Below are positions 1-7,733 of a DNA stretch of 57,669 bases, piece by piece. The position numbers and the translations under genes were made by a program. How positions within the stretch are numbered: the stretch's first letter is position 1; each line of letters opens with the position of its first letter. Origin of the DNA: an uncultured Erysipelotrichaceae bacterium (GTDB lineage: Bacteria > Bacillota_I > Bacilli_A > Erysipelotrichales > Erysipelotrichaceae); NCBI GenBank assembly GCA_947649125.1, contig CANSQL010000009.1:1-57669 (forward strand), read 5' to 3'. The notes beneath the pieces were generated by a model that saw only the letters and a program-made list of their open reading frames with translations, made no database searches and was not told where the DNA came from.

Positions 1-1051
1 TATTGGTTCTTGTGAAGGTAACTGTTTTATTAGGCTCAATCGTAATACTTCCGATCGTAGGATCAAGCACATAAGGAGCAGGTACAGAAACCTCTTGAAC
101 ATAGACCTTTTGCGGATTCAACTTAGTCGCATGAGCAATACCGTCATCCCCGGTGATATAAGTCCCGATAGGATCACTCATATCAGCGTTATATGAAAGC
201 TTGAATTTCGTATTAGGCACTTCATCCCCATCTTCATTCAGCTTCTTAATATCAAGGTTGCCGTATTTTTGAACTTTGATATTGATAACAGTTTCATGAG
301 GGTCAGGATATTTAAACGGTACAATGTTTTGTGAAGTATTAGAAGCGTAAAGAATAGAAGTACCTACACAGGATTCCTTCACCATCTGATATTTCACTTT
401 AGCATTTTCAGGCGCATTAGCGCTGGCAGTAATCGTCAAGCTATTACCACTTTTTTTCACTGTTAAACCATCACTTTTAGAAGTGAATTCATAGTTTCCA
501 AAAACACCTTCTGTATCAGTGATTGTTTTTGATTCACCGATTTTTAAAGTTATTGACGTTTTATCGAATGAAGGTAACTTTTCAAATTGTTGCAATCTTT
601 CAATTATTTTCGTCTTCTTTGCGGAGTAGCCATCAAATGAATTAGAAGTAAACTTTAGTCCCATAGCCTCCCATATCATGAATTGAGTAGCCACATAATC
701 ATCATCGGTTTTGTTTTTCACCATATGCCAACCGGCATATGCGATTTGTTCCATTCGCCTTTGTTGAGAGTGTGAATATTCACTTTTCGTGAAATTAGCA
801 TCGATATTCAACTTCTTATTGGGTTGGACACAAAAAGCAATTTCTCCGTTCACAAATATTTTAGAAACTGTTTCACCATAAGCATCAACTACACTTCCAT
901 CTGGATTATAACCTGTATAAGAGTATAGAATTTCCTTCCCTATGGTAATATTGTCTTTCGCGTGTACAGGAAGCGACATATTTGAAACCGCTATAAACAC
1001 TGTACACATAAGTATTGATAATCGCTTTATTGTTTTTTTTAATTTAAGCAT
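1..1051 (-). CDS. Thioester-domain (TED) surface adhesin, 3' end outside window
   Basis: About 350 codons are visible and the frame is open to the window edge. The ATG at 1051-1049 follows AAAGGAAAAGGTGATGTT and opens a signal peptide ending near VHA/KD (residues 30-33). Residues about 35-200 resemble the class I thioester domain of Gram-positive adhesins: Cys74 in the motif AFCVQP and Gln123 in TQFMIWE are the expected partners of the internal Cys-Gln thioester, which bonds covalently to host amines in known family members. The last visible part (about residue 255 on) looks like a CnaB/SpaA-type domain, with DIKKLNEDG for the isopeptide lysine and YVQEVSVPAPY for the glutamate motif. More Cna domains and a sortase signal would be expected beyond the window; that is inference. 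A copy of the duplicated intergenic element lies directly upstream. Confidence 0.8.
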   Translation of the reverse strand, partial: MLKLKKTIKRLSILMCTVFIAVSNMSLPVHAKDNITIGKEILYSYTGYNPDGSVVDAYGETVSKIFVNGEIAFCVQPNKKLNIDANFTKSEYSHSQQRRMEQIAYAGWHMVKNKTDDDYVATQFMIWEAMGLKFTSNSFDGYSAKKTKIIERLQQFEKLPSFDKTSITLKIGESKTITDTEGVFGNYEFTSKSDGLTVKKSGNSLTITASANAPENAKVKYQMVKESCVGTSILYASNTSQNIVPFKYPDPHETVINIKVQKYGNLDIKKLNEDGDEVPNTKFKLSYNADMSDPIGTYITGDDGIAHATKLNPQKVYVQEVSVPAPYVLDPTIGSITIEPNKTVTFTRTN

Positions 1052-1124
1052 AACATCACCTTTTCCTTTCTACCGAGAGCTTTATAGCTTTCGGATTTAT
1101 GCTTATAAAAATCATTAGGACTTA

Positions 1125-1310
1125 TATGTGAATACACATTGCCTTTCTCTTGCAGGGGCAAAAGCCCCTAAGTGTATATCACCTTATAATAATTCAAGGT
1201 CATCCACTCCTTTCCTTACACAGAAAAAGTAAGGTACATATGCCTGTTTAAAGCGCCCTTACTTATTACTTACGATCGTAATTTGAGAAATACAAAAAAT
1301 TTTTAAACTT
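1125..1310 (-). repeat. Duplicated intergenic element, copy 1 (upstream of adhesin)
   Basis: About 185 bp is largely identical to 3645-3835 in the same orientation. Shared blocks include CACCTTATAATAATTCAAGG, AGAAAAAGTAAGGTACATA and AATTTGAGAAATACAAAAAA. On the minus strand the copy contains a GGGGC-TTTT-GCCCC hairpin and an imperfect CCTTATAATAATTCAAGG palindrome. It ends about 70 bp before the adhesin start. Function is unknown; it could be a shared promoter or leader, or a remnant of gene duplication. Confidence 0.75.
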
Positions 1311-1351
1311 TTTTCAATTTATTTTGAAGGATATAAATGGGAATAAAAAAA

Positions 1352-1377
1352 CGAACCATTAAAGCAAAGCGTTGGTA
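1352..1377 (+). repeat. Left terminal inverted repeat of the IS
   Basis: The sequence starts CGAACCATTAAAGCAAAGCG and is the exact reverse complement of 2537-2562. Confidence 0.9.
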
Positions 1378-1403
1378 AAGTAGAGATATGAGAGAATATA
1401 GTA

Positions 1404-1409
1404 TATAAT
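1404..1409 (+). promoter_or_regulatory. Possible -10 box of the transposase promoter
   Basis: TATAAT lies in an AT-rich stretch ahead of the transposase. No good -35 hexamer is seen 16-18 bp upstream, so this is weak. Confidence 0.3.
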
Positions 1410-1415
1410 TATATT

Positions 1416-1509
1416 GCCAAACCAAGAAAAGGATATTTTTAAGCAGTAACTCAGTCCTTTAGGTCTTGGTTTGGCGACTTTTTCCTATCTGAGTTGCTGC
1501 TTAAAAATA
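1416..1509 (+). other. Interlocked inverted repeats ahead of the transposase start
   Basis: Two inverted repeats alternate. GCCAAACCAAGA (1416-1427) pairs with TCTTGGTTTGGC (1464-1475). A 21-nt arm (1434-1454) pairs, with one mismatch, with 1489-1509. The order A-B-A'-B' means the transcript can form one hairpin or the other, or a pseudoknot, but not both simple hairpins. The structure ends 13 nt before the transposase ATG and could mask its translation start. Confidence 0.6.
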
Positions 1510-1522
1510 ATAGGAATTCAAT

Positions 1523-2516
1523 ATGCGCCAAACCAAAAATTCCTCATATACAAAAATGTTTTCTGTTCTTAATGAAACGGAAGACTTTTTTGAGGTTGAT
1601 ATTTTGAGCAGGATTCAAGAGGACTACATGAAATATCATGAAAACAATTTAGTCGATTATTTGCGCCTCTTGAATAAAGAACTTTTATGTCCAAACTGTA
1701 AATCTACTGAAATTATAAAGTACGGAAAAAATAAAAGCGGATCTATACGTTATAAATGTAAGTCATGTGGAAAGACATTCAGTAGCTTAAAGGATACTTT
1801 GTTCTTCTCGAGTAAGATTAATCTTAAAGCATGGTTTGCTTTTTTTGGAATGCATACTTAGCGGAAGCTCTACCTTAGAAGCCTGTATTGTAGCGAAAAT
1901 ATCGCCTGTTACGGGTGTAGAATGGATGAAGAAAATATTCAAAACCTTAAATCATTATCAAGAGAATATTATTCTGGGAAAGAAAGTATATATTGATGAA
2001 ACGTATGTTCATGAAGATTCCTCAAAAATATATTTTCTTGACGATATTGGTAAAATCAAGAAAGTAAAGAAACAGCCAAGAGGAATATCTAGAAACAAAA
2101 TATGTATTCTCTTGGCAACAGATGAAGATAAATCTATCGGCTATATAGTATGTCATGGAAGACCTCAAAGAAAACGAATTTATAATATCTGTAAAGACCA
2201 CTTAGAAAAACAGTCAACAGTAATAGGGGATATAGATAATTCAATCACATATACGGCCGAAAAGATGGATTTAAAACGAATTATGTATAAAAGTAATACA
2301 TATGAAGCATATGAGAATTTGGAACCTATCGATCAATTATGTGCTCGCTTTAAATTCTTCATTGACAAACATCGAGGGTTCAAGAAGAAATTTCTTGCGG
2401 ATTACATTAACTTATTTATATTTATCGATAATGAGAAAAAAATCGAAAAAGACTTATATAAACTCACTCTAAAACTATTGAAAATGATGTTTGAATATAA
2501 TAAAAGCAGTAAATAA
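1523..2516 (+). pseudogene. IS1595-family transposase, frameshifted
   Basis: The first reading frame (1523-1861) carries a Zn ribbon with CPNC near residue 55 and CKSC near residue 79. It ends shortly after a run of seven T at 1840-1846. The second frame (open from 1836) carries the DDE-type core: YIDETYVHE with the first Asp, GDIDN with the second, and a C-terminal ADYINLFIF segment like the end of ISXO2-type transposases. Removing one T from the run would join the frames as ...KAWFAF-LECILS.... The element is therefore inactivated by a homopolymer error, uses frameshifting, or contains a sequencing error. Terminal repeats are still perfect, so inactivation, if real, is recent. Confidence 0.8.
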
Positions 2517-2536
2517 CCTTTATATAAAGGATTTTC

Positions 2537-2562
2537 TACCAACGCTTTGCTTTAATGGTTCG
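2537..2562 (-). repeat. Right terminal inverted repeat of the IS
   Basis: It is the exact reverse complement of 1352-1377. Confidence 0.9.
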
Positions 2563-2592
2563 ATAAAAAAAAGCCGATATTCATATATCGAC
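2563..2592 (-). terminator. Rho-independent terminator of the lipoprotein gene
   Basis: Read on the minus strand, GTCGATAT pairs with ATATCGGC (one U-G wobble that only forms in this orientation), followed by a T8 tract. The IS is inserted in this T tract. Confidence 0.8.
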
Positions 2593-2619
2593 TTTGCTTG
2601 ATTAACAATTACTCATTAC

Positions 2620-3516
2620 TTAACAACCCCAACCGTAATTATCGCAAAACTCATTGCCATAATTAAAATCTACAGTCCATTTATTTATGAGATTATCACA
2701 TTTATCGGAAATCTGTGTATAACCAAATGAAACTATCGATGAGTCCTTTTCACTCATCATATTACCATAATCAATCGCTTCCTGCTCGCTATTGAACATT
2801 TTACCAGAGTTACCCAGTGCGTTAGCAGGCAGTTCTCCCGCTTTACAAGTCTGCTGCGGCTTTGATTGCGTTGGCTTTTTATTTGAACCTGTGTTCCCGG
2901 TTGCAGGCTTGTTATAGCTTCCTTGATTGCTTGTGTAACCGTTCCCGCTTGATTGATTATTATTCTGTGTCTGAGTCTGCTCCTGCGGTTTTTTCTTTAC
3001 CGTTACTTTATAGCTGCTTTCCGCTTTATTTCCGTTCACATCATACGCAGTTATCTTCACCGTATAGCTTCCTGCCTTCTTGGCATTCACATCACTTGTG
3101 ATAATATAGCCGTTCTTTGTCATCTTCTTATCCTCGCTCTTTTTGAGATCACCGTCTACAGGATCTTTCACTGATTCAATGTTAGAAGCCGCATCAAACT
3201 TATCTCCTGCAGTGATTTCAAGCTTTTCTTTTTTCAGCTTAATTAACGGCTTTTTTGTATCCTTTACTTCAAGCTGGATTTCCGTCTCGATTTCCTTATC
3301 CTTTTCATTCACAAAGACTGCGGTTACCTGCTGCTCGCCGATTTTCTTAGAGTCAAACCCCTTGACTTCCTTCAGCGCAACCTGTTCATCCGTCAAGGTT
3401 TCAGCCTTCAGCTCACCCCCATATTCAACAACAACGCCTTCCTTCACCTCAACAGAAGCCTTCCCGCAAGCCCCCAACAAAACACCTACCATAACGCACG
3501 CGATAATCTTTTTCAC
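2620..3516 (-). CDS. Ig-like-domain lipoprotein
   Basis: A 298-aa secreted lipoprotein starts at GTG (3516-3514) after AGGAGGAG. The signal peptide ends in the lipobox LLGAC, so Cys17 would be lipidated. Residues about 20-85 and 88-175 look like tandem Ig-like/DUF5011-type beta domains (DTKKPLIKL opens the second, and YTVKITAYDVNGN is a typical strand ending). A Gln/Asn/Ser-rich linker follows. The C-terminal part, from CKAGELPANALG, has four Cys and ends in NYGWGC, perhaps two disulfides. It has its own promoter and terminator. The exact function is not recognisable; the architecture suggests a cell-surface spacer carrying a small disulfide-bonded head. Confidence 0.8.
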   Translation of the reverse strand: MKKIIACVMVGVLLGACGKASVEVKEGVVVEYGGELKAETLTDEQVALKEVKGFDSKKIGEQQVTAVFVNEKDKEIETEIQLEVKDTKKPLIKLKKEKLEITAGDKFDAASNIESVKDPVDGDLKKSEDKKMTKNGYIITSDVNAKKAGSYTVKITAYDVNGNKAESSYKVTVKKKPQEQTQTQNNNQSSGNGYTSNQGSYNKPATGNTGSNKKPTQSKPQQTCKAGELPANALGNSGKMFNSEQEAIDYGNMMSEKDSSIVSFGYTQISDKCDNLINKWTVDFNYGNEFCDNYGWGC

Positions 3517-3562
3517 GTCAAATCTCCTCCTAATTTATCGTTTTTGCTTTTTTTACACCTCT

Positions 3563-3591
3563 AATATACCAAGCCAAACCATTCATGTCAA
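3563..3591 (-). promoter_or_regulatory. Sigma-A-type promoter of the lipoprotein gene
   Basis: On the minus strand TTGACA is followed by a 17-bp spacer and TATATT, about 45 bp ahead of the GTG start. It lies downstream of duplicated element copy 2, so that copy is not part of a transcript starting here. Confidence 0.7.
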
Positions 3592-3644
3592 TGCTCTGCA
3601 CTATTTATAGAGCATGTTTTTAATAAAAATATGTCAGACAGTGA

Positions 3645-3835
3645 CATGTGAAAACATATTGCCTTTCACTCATAGGTGCTAATACCCCTAAGTGTATCTC
3701 ACCTTATAATAATTCAAGGCTATCCGCCCCTTTCCATATAGAAAAAGTAAGGTACATAAACCTCTTTAAGGCGCCCTCACTAATTACATACAATCGAAAT
3801 TTGAGAAATACAAAAAAAATTAAAATTTTTTTAAA
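3645..3835 (-). repeat. Duplicated intergenic element, copy 2 (upstream of lipoprotein)
   Basis: This is the second copy of the element at 1125-1310, in the same orientation relative to a surface-protein gene. It also starts just after a terminator (that of the malic enzyme). The AAGGGGTATTAG hairpin region differs from copy 1 and pairs less well, while the TTATAATAATTCAAGG core is unchanged. Confidence 0.75.
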
Positions 3836-3861
3836 ATTTTTTTAGAGATTATGAAATGAGA

Positions 3862-3889
3862 TAAAAAAAGCCGGTATATAAATACCGAC
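3862..3889 (-). terminator. Terminator of the malic enzyme operon
   Basis: On the minus strand GTCGGTAT pairs with ATACCGGC (one U-G wobble), followed by a T7 tract. Confidence 0.8.
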
Positions 3890-3953
3890 CGGAACTATGA
3901 TTAACTTAATAAGGCTACTGTTTAAAGCTTTCAATCACTTTCTGTAAGAAAAC

Positions 3954-5135
3954 TTATTTCTTTTCCACACGCGCTACCTTACTGTCAATCGCCGCCTGTG
4001 CAACCGCCGCGGCAATTTCTTGAGCGACACGCTTATTCAACGCACTCGGAATAATATATTCCTCATTCAATTCCTCATCACTGATCAAAGCTGCGATAGC
4101 TTTTGCGGCAGCGACCTTCATTGCCTCATTGATATCCGAAGCCCGCACATCAAGTGCCCCGCGAAATATCCCCGGGAATGCCAATACATTATTGATTTGA
4201 TTCGGATAATCACTGCGTCCGGTACCGACGATAAAGGCACCTGCTTCCTTTGCCGCCTCAGGCATGATCTCAGGTGTAGGATTTGCCATCGGAAAAACGA
4301 TTGCCTTATCAGCCATTGATCTCACCATATCCTTTGTCACAACATTAGGCGCGGAAACACCGATAAAAATATCCGCATTTTTCATCGCATCGGCAAGTGT
4401 TCCGCTTAACTTACGCTTGTTTGTGATTGCGGCCATCTTTTGCTGAGCCTCATTCATATTGGCACGTCCCTCATACAACAGACCGTCGATATCACAAAGA
4501 ATAATATCACCGAAGCCCATCTCTGACAACAGCTTGGCAATCGATATACCGGCAGAGCCCGCACCGTTGATTACGATATTCAGCTCTCCCATTTTCTTTT
4601 GACTCAGCTTCACCGCATTCAACAACGCGGCAGCTACCACGATAGCCGTTCCGTGCTGATCGTCATGGAAAACCGGAATATCACAAAGCTCCTTTAAACG
4701 CCTTTCAATTTCAAAACAGCGCGGCGCAGCGATATCCTCTAAATTGATACCGCCGAAGCTTCCTGCCAAAAGCGCAATCGTGCGAACGATTTCCTCGGTA
4801 TCCTTACTGCGAATACATAACGGAATCGCATTAATACCGCCGAATTCCTTAAACAAAACGCACTTGCCTTCCATCACCGGCATGCCTGCCTCAGGCCCGA
4901 TATCACCAAGTCCCAACACAGCCGTACCGTCGGTAATAACAGCGACACTGTTGCCTCGTCCCGTATACTCATAAGATTTATCAATATCCTTCTGAATTTC
5001 TAAGCAAGGCTGCGCTACACCGGGAGTATATGCCAATGACAAATCATCCCTTGTTTCAATTTTCATCTTTGCGACTGTATCAAGCTTCCCCTTCCATTCC
5101 GCATGTAAGCGTAATGATTCCTTTGCGTAATCCAT
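3954..5135 (-). CDS. NAD(P)-dependent malic enzyme
   Basis: This 393-aa protein oxidatively decarboxylates malate to pyruvate in the cytosol. The N-terminal malic domain shows SLAYTPGVAQPC, GRGNSVAVITDGTAVLGLGDIG and the acidic metal-site segment HDDQHGTA near residue 160. The nucleotide-binding domain begins with INGAGSAGISIAK near residue 190. The length fits the short bacterial malic enzymes of the YtsJ type. The ATG follows AGGAGGAATTT and lies 9 bp after the acyltransferase stop, so the two genes are probably co-transcribed. Cofactor preference (NAD or NADP) cannot be read with confidence. Confidence 0.92.
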   Translation of the reverse strand: MDYAKESLRLHAEWKGKLDTVAKMKIETRDDLSLAYTPGVAQPCLEIQKDIDKSYEYTGRGNSVAVITDGTAVLGLGDIGPEAGMPVMEGKCVLFKEFGGINAIPLCIRSKDTEEIVRTIALLAGSFGGINLEDIAAPRCFEIERRLKELCDIPVFHDDQHGTAIVVAAALLNAVKLSQKKMGELNIVINGAGSAGISIAKLLSEMGFGDIILCDIDGLLYEGRANMNEAQQKMAAITNKRKLSGTLADAMKNADIFIGVSAPNVVTKDMVRSMADKAIVFPMANPTPEIMPEAAKEAGAFIVGTGRSDYPNQINNVLAFPGIFRGALDVRASDINEAMKVAAAKAIAALISDEELNEEYIIPSALNKRVAQEIAAAVAQAAIDSKVARVEKK

Positions 5136-5144
5136 AAATTCCTC

Positions 5145-5951
5145 CTATTTATTCTTATTCCTGCATTTACATTTCTCTTTACAGCATGTTTTTTTATTTT
5201 TTCGCTCTGTTTGCGGAATCACTCTCTCAATAAGAGCGCGTTTTTTCTTTAACTCCGCTTTTTTCTCATTTGCCAACCGCATCGTCTGATAGGCACAATA
5301 TAAACTGCCTGTGAATATAACGGCACGAATCATTTTATCGGTCTTATCAAGATTCACATGATCCAACAGCCGCTCATAATATGATTTTTCATTTTGCGTA
5401 CCATCACCAAGCTGTTCTGCCCTTGCCTCACTGTATACCGGCTCTTTTCGACATGTCACAACAGTACCTGCCGCAATATCCTTATCAATCACACATCCGT
5501 CACCGATAACGACTCCGCGATGAATCGTTACACCCGCAAGTATCGTTACATCATTACCGATACAAACATTATCCTCAATCGTGATCGGTGAAGCAACACC
5601 GCGCTGTCTGTCGTTCCCCTCATAATCAAGCTTAGCCGTCAACAGCTTCACATGATTACCGATCTGTACATGATTCTTGATCGTAATAACGGCATCATCC
5701 TCAAAATACGCACTGTGTCCGCAAGTGAATGCTCTGCCGACAGTAATATTGCTTCCGTAAATACAATAAAACGGCTGTTTGATTTTAAAGAAGCCCTTTG
5801 CGTGTATCAATCGCTTCATATAAGCGTTGCGATAATCAAATTCACTCACAAAGCTGCGATTAAAGCGATATTGTCGATAAGCACTGCGATTTTGTTTCCA
5901 TAATCCGCTTAAGCTGTTTCGATGAAAAGTCTGTTCCTTATCAGTATTCAT
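5145..5951 (-). CDS. Left-handed beta-helix acyltransferase-like protein
   Basis: A 268-aa protein with hexapeptide-repeat character from about residue 75 to 180 (VQIGNHVKLL, VCIGNDVTILAGVTIHRGVVIGDG), as in maltose/galactoside O-acetyltransferases. The ATG at 5951 is chosen because GGAAGGAAG lies 8 nt upstream; an ATG seven codons earlier has no ribosome site. The tail after residue 180 is long and basic, ending in a Cys/Lys-rich segment (KKTCCKEKCKC) that is unusual for the family and might bind metal or a surface. Substrate unknown. It is the first gene of a likely two-gene unit with the malic enzyme. Confidence 0.7.
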   Translation of the reverse strand: MNTDKEQTFHRNSLSGLWKQNRSAYRQYRFNRSFVSEFDYRNAYMKRLIHAKGFFKIKQPFYCIYGSNITVGRAFTCGHSAYFEDDAVITIKNHVQIGNHVKLLTAKLDYEGNDRQRGVASPITIEDNVCIGNDVTILAGVTIHRGVVIGDGCVIDKDIAAGTVVTCRKEPVYSEARAEQLGDGTQNEKSYYERLLDHVNLDKTDKMIRAVIFTGSLYCAYQTMRLANEKKAELKKKRALIERVIPQTERKNKKTCCKEKCKCRNKNK

Positions 5952-6035
5952 ATTGTCATCTTCCTTCCTCATTATTTTAACACGTTTTACTTATGATTAC
6001 TACGTTTGATTTCATCCAACGCTGTCCGATAACAC

Positions 6036-6063
6036 AAAAAGAAAAGGAGTGAGATTCTACTCC
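6036..6063 (-). terminator. Terminator overlapping the end of the DUF308-like gene
   Basis: On the minus strand GGAGT-AGAATCTC-ACTCC is followed by TTTTCTTTTT. The stem overlaps the last codons of the gene. Confidence 0.6.
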
Positions 6064-6647
6064 TGCTCCTTTACGACAATTTCCATATCCTTCGCTTCAT
6101 CTAAAGCGATCTTTTCTGCTTTTTTCACAAATCGTTTATAATAAATGACCGTATAAATATTTGCGATACCGTCTAATATCAGTAGAAAACTGAAATAATT
6201 TTCCAATAACGAACCTAAGTCAAAAAGCACAAGTACGATTCCCAAAACAGCCGGAATCAGTGACAGACATAGATGCGCAGGCCACTGCTTATCCTTTACT
6301 CTCAACAGATTCATACTGTACTGCAGTCTCAATATACTGTCCAACACGACAAGTACACCAATCACAGGACGATAATAATCAACGATGTAATCAGCCTTAA
6401 AACAAACGACCAATCCGCCGAACACAAGCAACAGACCGAAGGAGAACGTAAAGTCCTGGGGCTTCATATAATCCTTTTTCAACAAATAGATCAATATCTG
6501 CATAATACCTACTACCGCAACGGCAATCCCCGCTACCTTAAAAAAGCTTAAAAATTCACTTGCCTGTACCTGATAGGATACAAACGCAAAGATAAAATAA
6601 AATGCCGATAAGACAAGCAGTTTCCAATTCTCAATCTTGATATTCAT
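6057..6647 (-). CDS. Multi-pass membrane protein, DUF308/HdeD-like
   Basis: A 196-aa integral membrane protein with about six hydrophobic segments in three pairs, the pattern of HdeD/DUF308 proteins. It has a short charged C-terminus (KKAEKIALDEAKDMEIVVKE). The ATG at 6647 is preferred because GAGGG sits 7 nt upstream; the longer frame adds 19 residues without a ribosome site. Function unknown; HdeD is acid-stress related in enterobacteria but that cannot be transferred here. Confidence 0.65.
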   Translation of the reverse strand: MNIKIENWKLLVLSAFYFIFAFVSYQVQASEFLSFFKVAGIAVAVVGIMQILIYLLKKDYMKPQDFTFSFGLLLVFGGLVVCFKADYIVDYYRPVIGVLVVLDSILRLQYSMNLLRVKDKQWPAHLCLSLIPAVLGIVLVLFDLGSLLENYFSFLLILDGIANIYTVIYYKRFVKKAEKIALDEAKDMEIVVKEQE

Positions 6648-6740
6648 ATAATATCCCTCTGTTTCTTCATTAATCATAATACCATGAGTTATCACAGGAA
6701 TCAATAGGAAAAGCCGTTTTCATTGAATGATAAACGGACA

Positions 6741-6791
6741 AGAAAAAGCTGTAATTATGATAAGACCTACTGTCCTTAATAATTACAGCTT
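6741..6791 (-). terminator. Terminator downstream of the DUF378 gene
   Basis: Perfect 12-bp arms (6746-6757 and 6780-6791) are followed on the minus strand by TTTTTCTTGT. Confidence 0.65.
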
Positions 6792-6902
6792 CTATATCCT
6801 TTATCTTATACCCTCATATCCTTATTACAGATAGGTATTCAAATAGGATATACATGAATGAAATGAAACGATACTTATTTATTCTCTGACCTGCTTGAAG
6901 CT

Positions 6903-7100
6903 TTATTCATCTGAAAGCTTCATAAAGAAGGACAACAGATAGAGTCCGCTTAACGCAACCAATGAATATACGATACGAGACAGCATCGTCATTGTACCGA
7001 ATAAATATGCCACCAAATCAAATTCAAATATCGCAATCAATCCCCAGTTGATACAACCGATGATCGCAATCGCTAACGCTATTCCTTTTATTGTTTTCAT
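6903..7100 (-). CDS. DUF378 (YuzA-like) small membrane protein
   Basis: 65 aa with two membrane helices: IKGIALAIAIIGCINWGLIAIF carries the typical NWGL motif, and a second helix lies around residues 36-58. The ATG at 7100 follows AGGAGGTATTGATT, so the longer upstream frame is not the start. The gene lies 16 bp after the stop of the 44-aa gene and is probably co-transcribed with it. Molecular role unknown. Confidence 0.8.
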   Translation of the reverse strand: MKTIKGIALAIAIIGCINWGLIAIFEFDLVAYLFGTMTMLSRIVYSLVALSGLYLLSFFMKLSDE

Positions 7101-7116
7101 AATCAATACCTCCTGT

Positions 7117-7251
7117 TTAATTACCGCCCGGACCGTCTTGACGCTCACGCTTATCCGGATAATACTTCAGATTCGCATTGGTCCATTGGTTATTCCCTGC
7201 ATCTTTTTTATTTTCCTGATCCTTTAATAAATCCTTTTTTCGATCTGGCAT
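7117..7251 (-). CDS. 44-aa charged hypothetical protein
   Basis: MPDRKKDLLKDQ...RQDGPGGN: a short hydrophilic protein without membrane segment, preceded by AGGAGGTAAGCACT before the ATG at 7251. The strong ribosome site and tight spacing to the DUF378 gene support it as a real gene. No family recognised. Confidence 0.65.
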   Translation of the reverse strand: MPDRKKDLLKDQENKKDAGNNQWTNANLKYYPDKRERQDGPGGN

Positions 7252-7337
7252 AGTGCTTACCTCCTGATAGTAGTATGCGCAATATGTATAAAATAATATG
7301 AGAAAATGAAAAAATATGATGTGCTGTACTGAGAATA

Positions 7338-7550
7338 ACCCTTATAGACGTACTTTTACCATTCTTAGTTATCCTTATATTAAGCATATAATTTTCTTAT
7401 CGCTCTCCTTTTCGTTATCCTTTCCATTATCCTTATGTTTTTTATGTTATCCTTATAATTTTCTTATAATAACGCTATCCTTATAGTATCCTTATAAAAT
7501 CGTTATAACTTTATTCACATATTGTCCTTAGAATATCCTTCCTATCATTT
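7338..7550. repeat. Cluster of TATCCTTAT direct repeats in a 480-bp gene-free region
   Basis: Exact TATCCTTAT occurs at 7370, 7428, 7448, 7476 and 7487. Degenerate relatives occur at about 7338 (ACCCTTATA), 7415 (TATCCTTTC), 7524 (TGTCCTTAG) and 7534 (TATCCTTCC). Spacing is irregular. The region 7252-7733 separates divergent transcription units. No open frame with a ribosome site is seen in the repeat part. Confidence 0.65.
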
Positions 7551-7634
7551 CCCACGGAAAGCTCATTCCTATAATCTGTCCTTTGCCCTCACACTTCTAT
7601 AACTTAAATTATTCAAATCTCCCAATCGCCGCCC

Positions 7635-7663
7635 TTGACATTTTCTCATGAAAGAAATAATAT
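7635..7663 (+). promoter_or_regulatory. Promoter of the marR-ABC exporter operon
   Basis: TTGACA (7635-7640), 17-bp spacer, TAATAT (7658-7663). Confidence 0.75.
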
Positions 7664-7690
7664 TTAGTATACTAATAATTAGATAGCTAA
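7664..7690 (+). promoter_or_regulatory. Tandem TTAG-N4-CTAA operator-like palindromes
   Basis: TTAGTATACTAA (7664-7675, a perfect palindrome) and TTAGATAGCTAA (7679-7690) are centred 15 bp apart. They start immediately after the -10 box, over the likely transcription start. This is a good position for autorepression by the MarR protein encoded just downstream. Confidence 0.6.
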
Positions 7691-7733
7691 CAATCAACAA
7701 AAATAAGAAAAGAACGAAAGGAAGAAACCACAT

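Larger units (their letters stand above)
1352..2562 (+). mobile_element. IS1595-like insertion sequence
   Basis: The element is 1211 bp and bounded by perfect 26-bp inverted repeats (1352-1377 and 2537-2562). It is flanked on both sides by ATAAAAAAA (1343-1351 and 2563-2571), which reads as a 9-bp target duplication. The A-rich sequence makes the exact duplication length uncertain; IS1595 elements usually give 8 bp. One transposase region carries a Zn ribbon and an ISXO2-like DDE core. The insertion point is the T-tract of the rho-independent terminator of the adjacent lipoprotein gene, so the element separates that terminator from the duplicated intergenic element. Confidence 0.85.

Noticed and set aside
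1170-1225. Short leader peptide on the minus strand of the duplicated element (MTLNYYKVIYT after AAAGGAG)
   Set aside because: In copy 2 the start codon is ATA and the ribosome site is altered, so a conserved peptide is not supported.
1125-1310. Known riboswitch class upstream of the adhesin
   Set aside because: I could not match it to c-di-GMP, SAM, T-box or other consensus structures, and copy 2 lies upstream of a good promoter.
3648-3845. Open frame of 65 codons over duplicated element copy 2
   Set aside because: No ribosome site, and the frame is not kept in copy 1; composition is that of the intergenic repeat.
7338-7550. CRISPR array
   Set aside because: The repeats are only 9 bp with irregular, very short spacing, and no cas genes are present.
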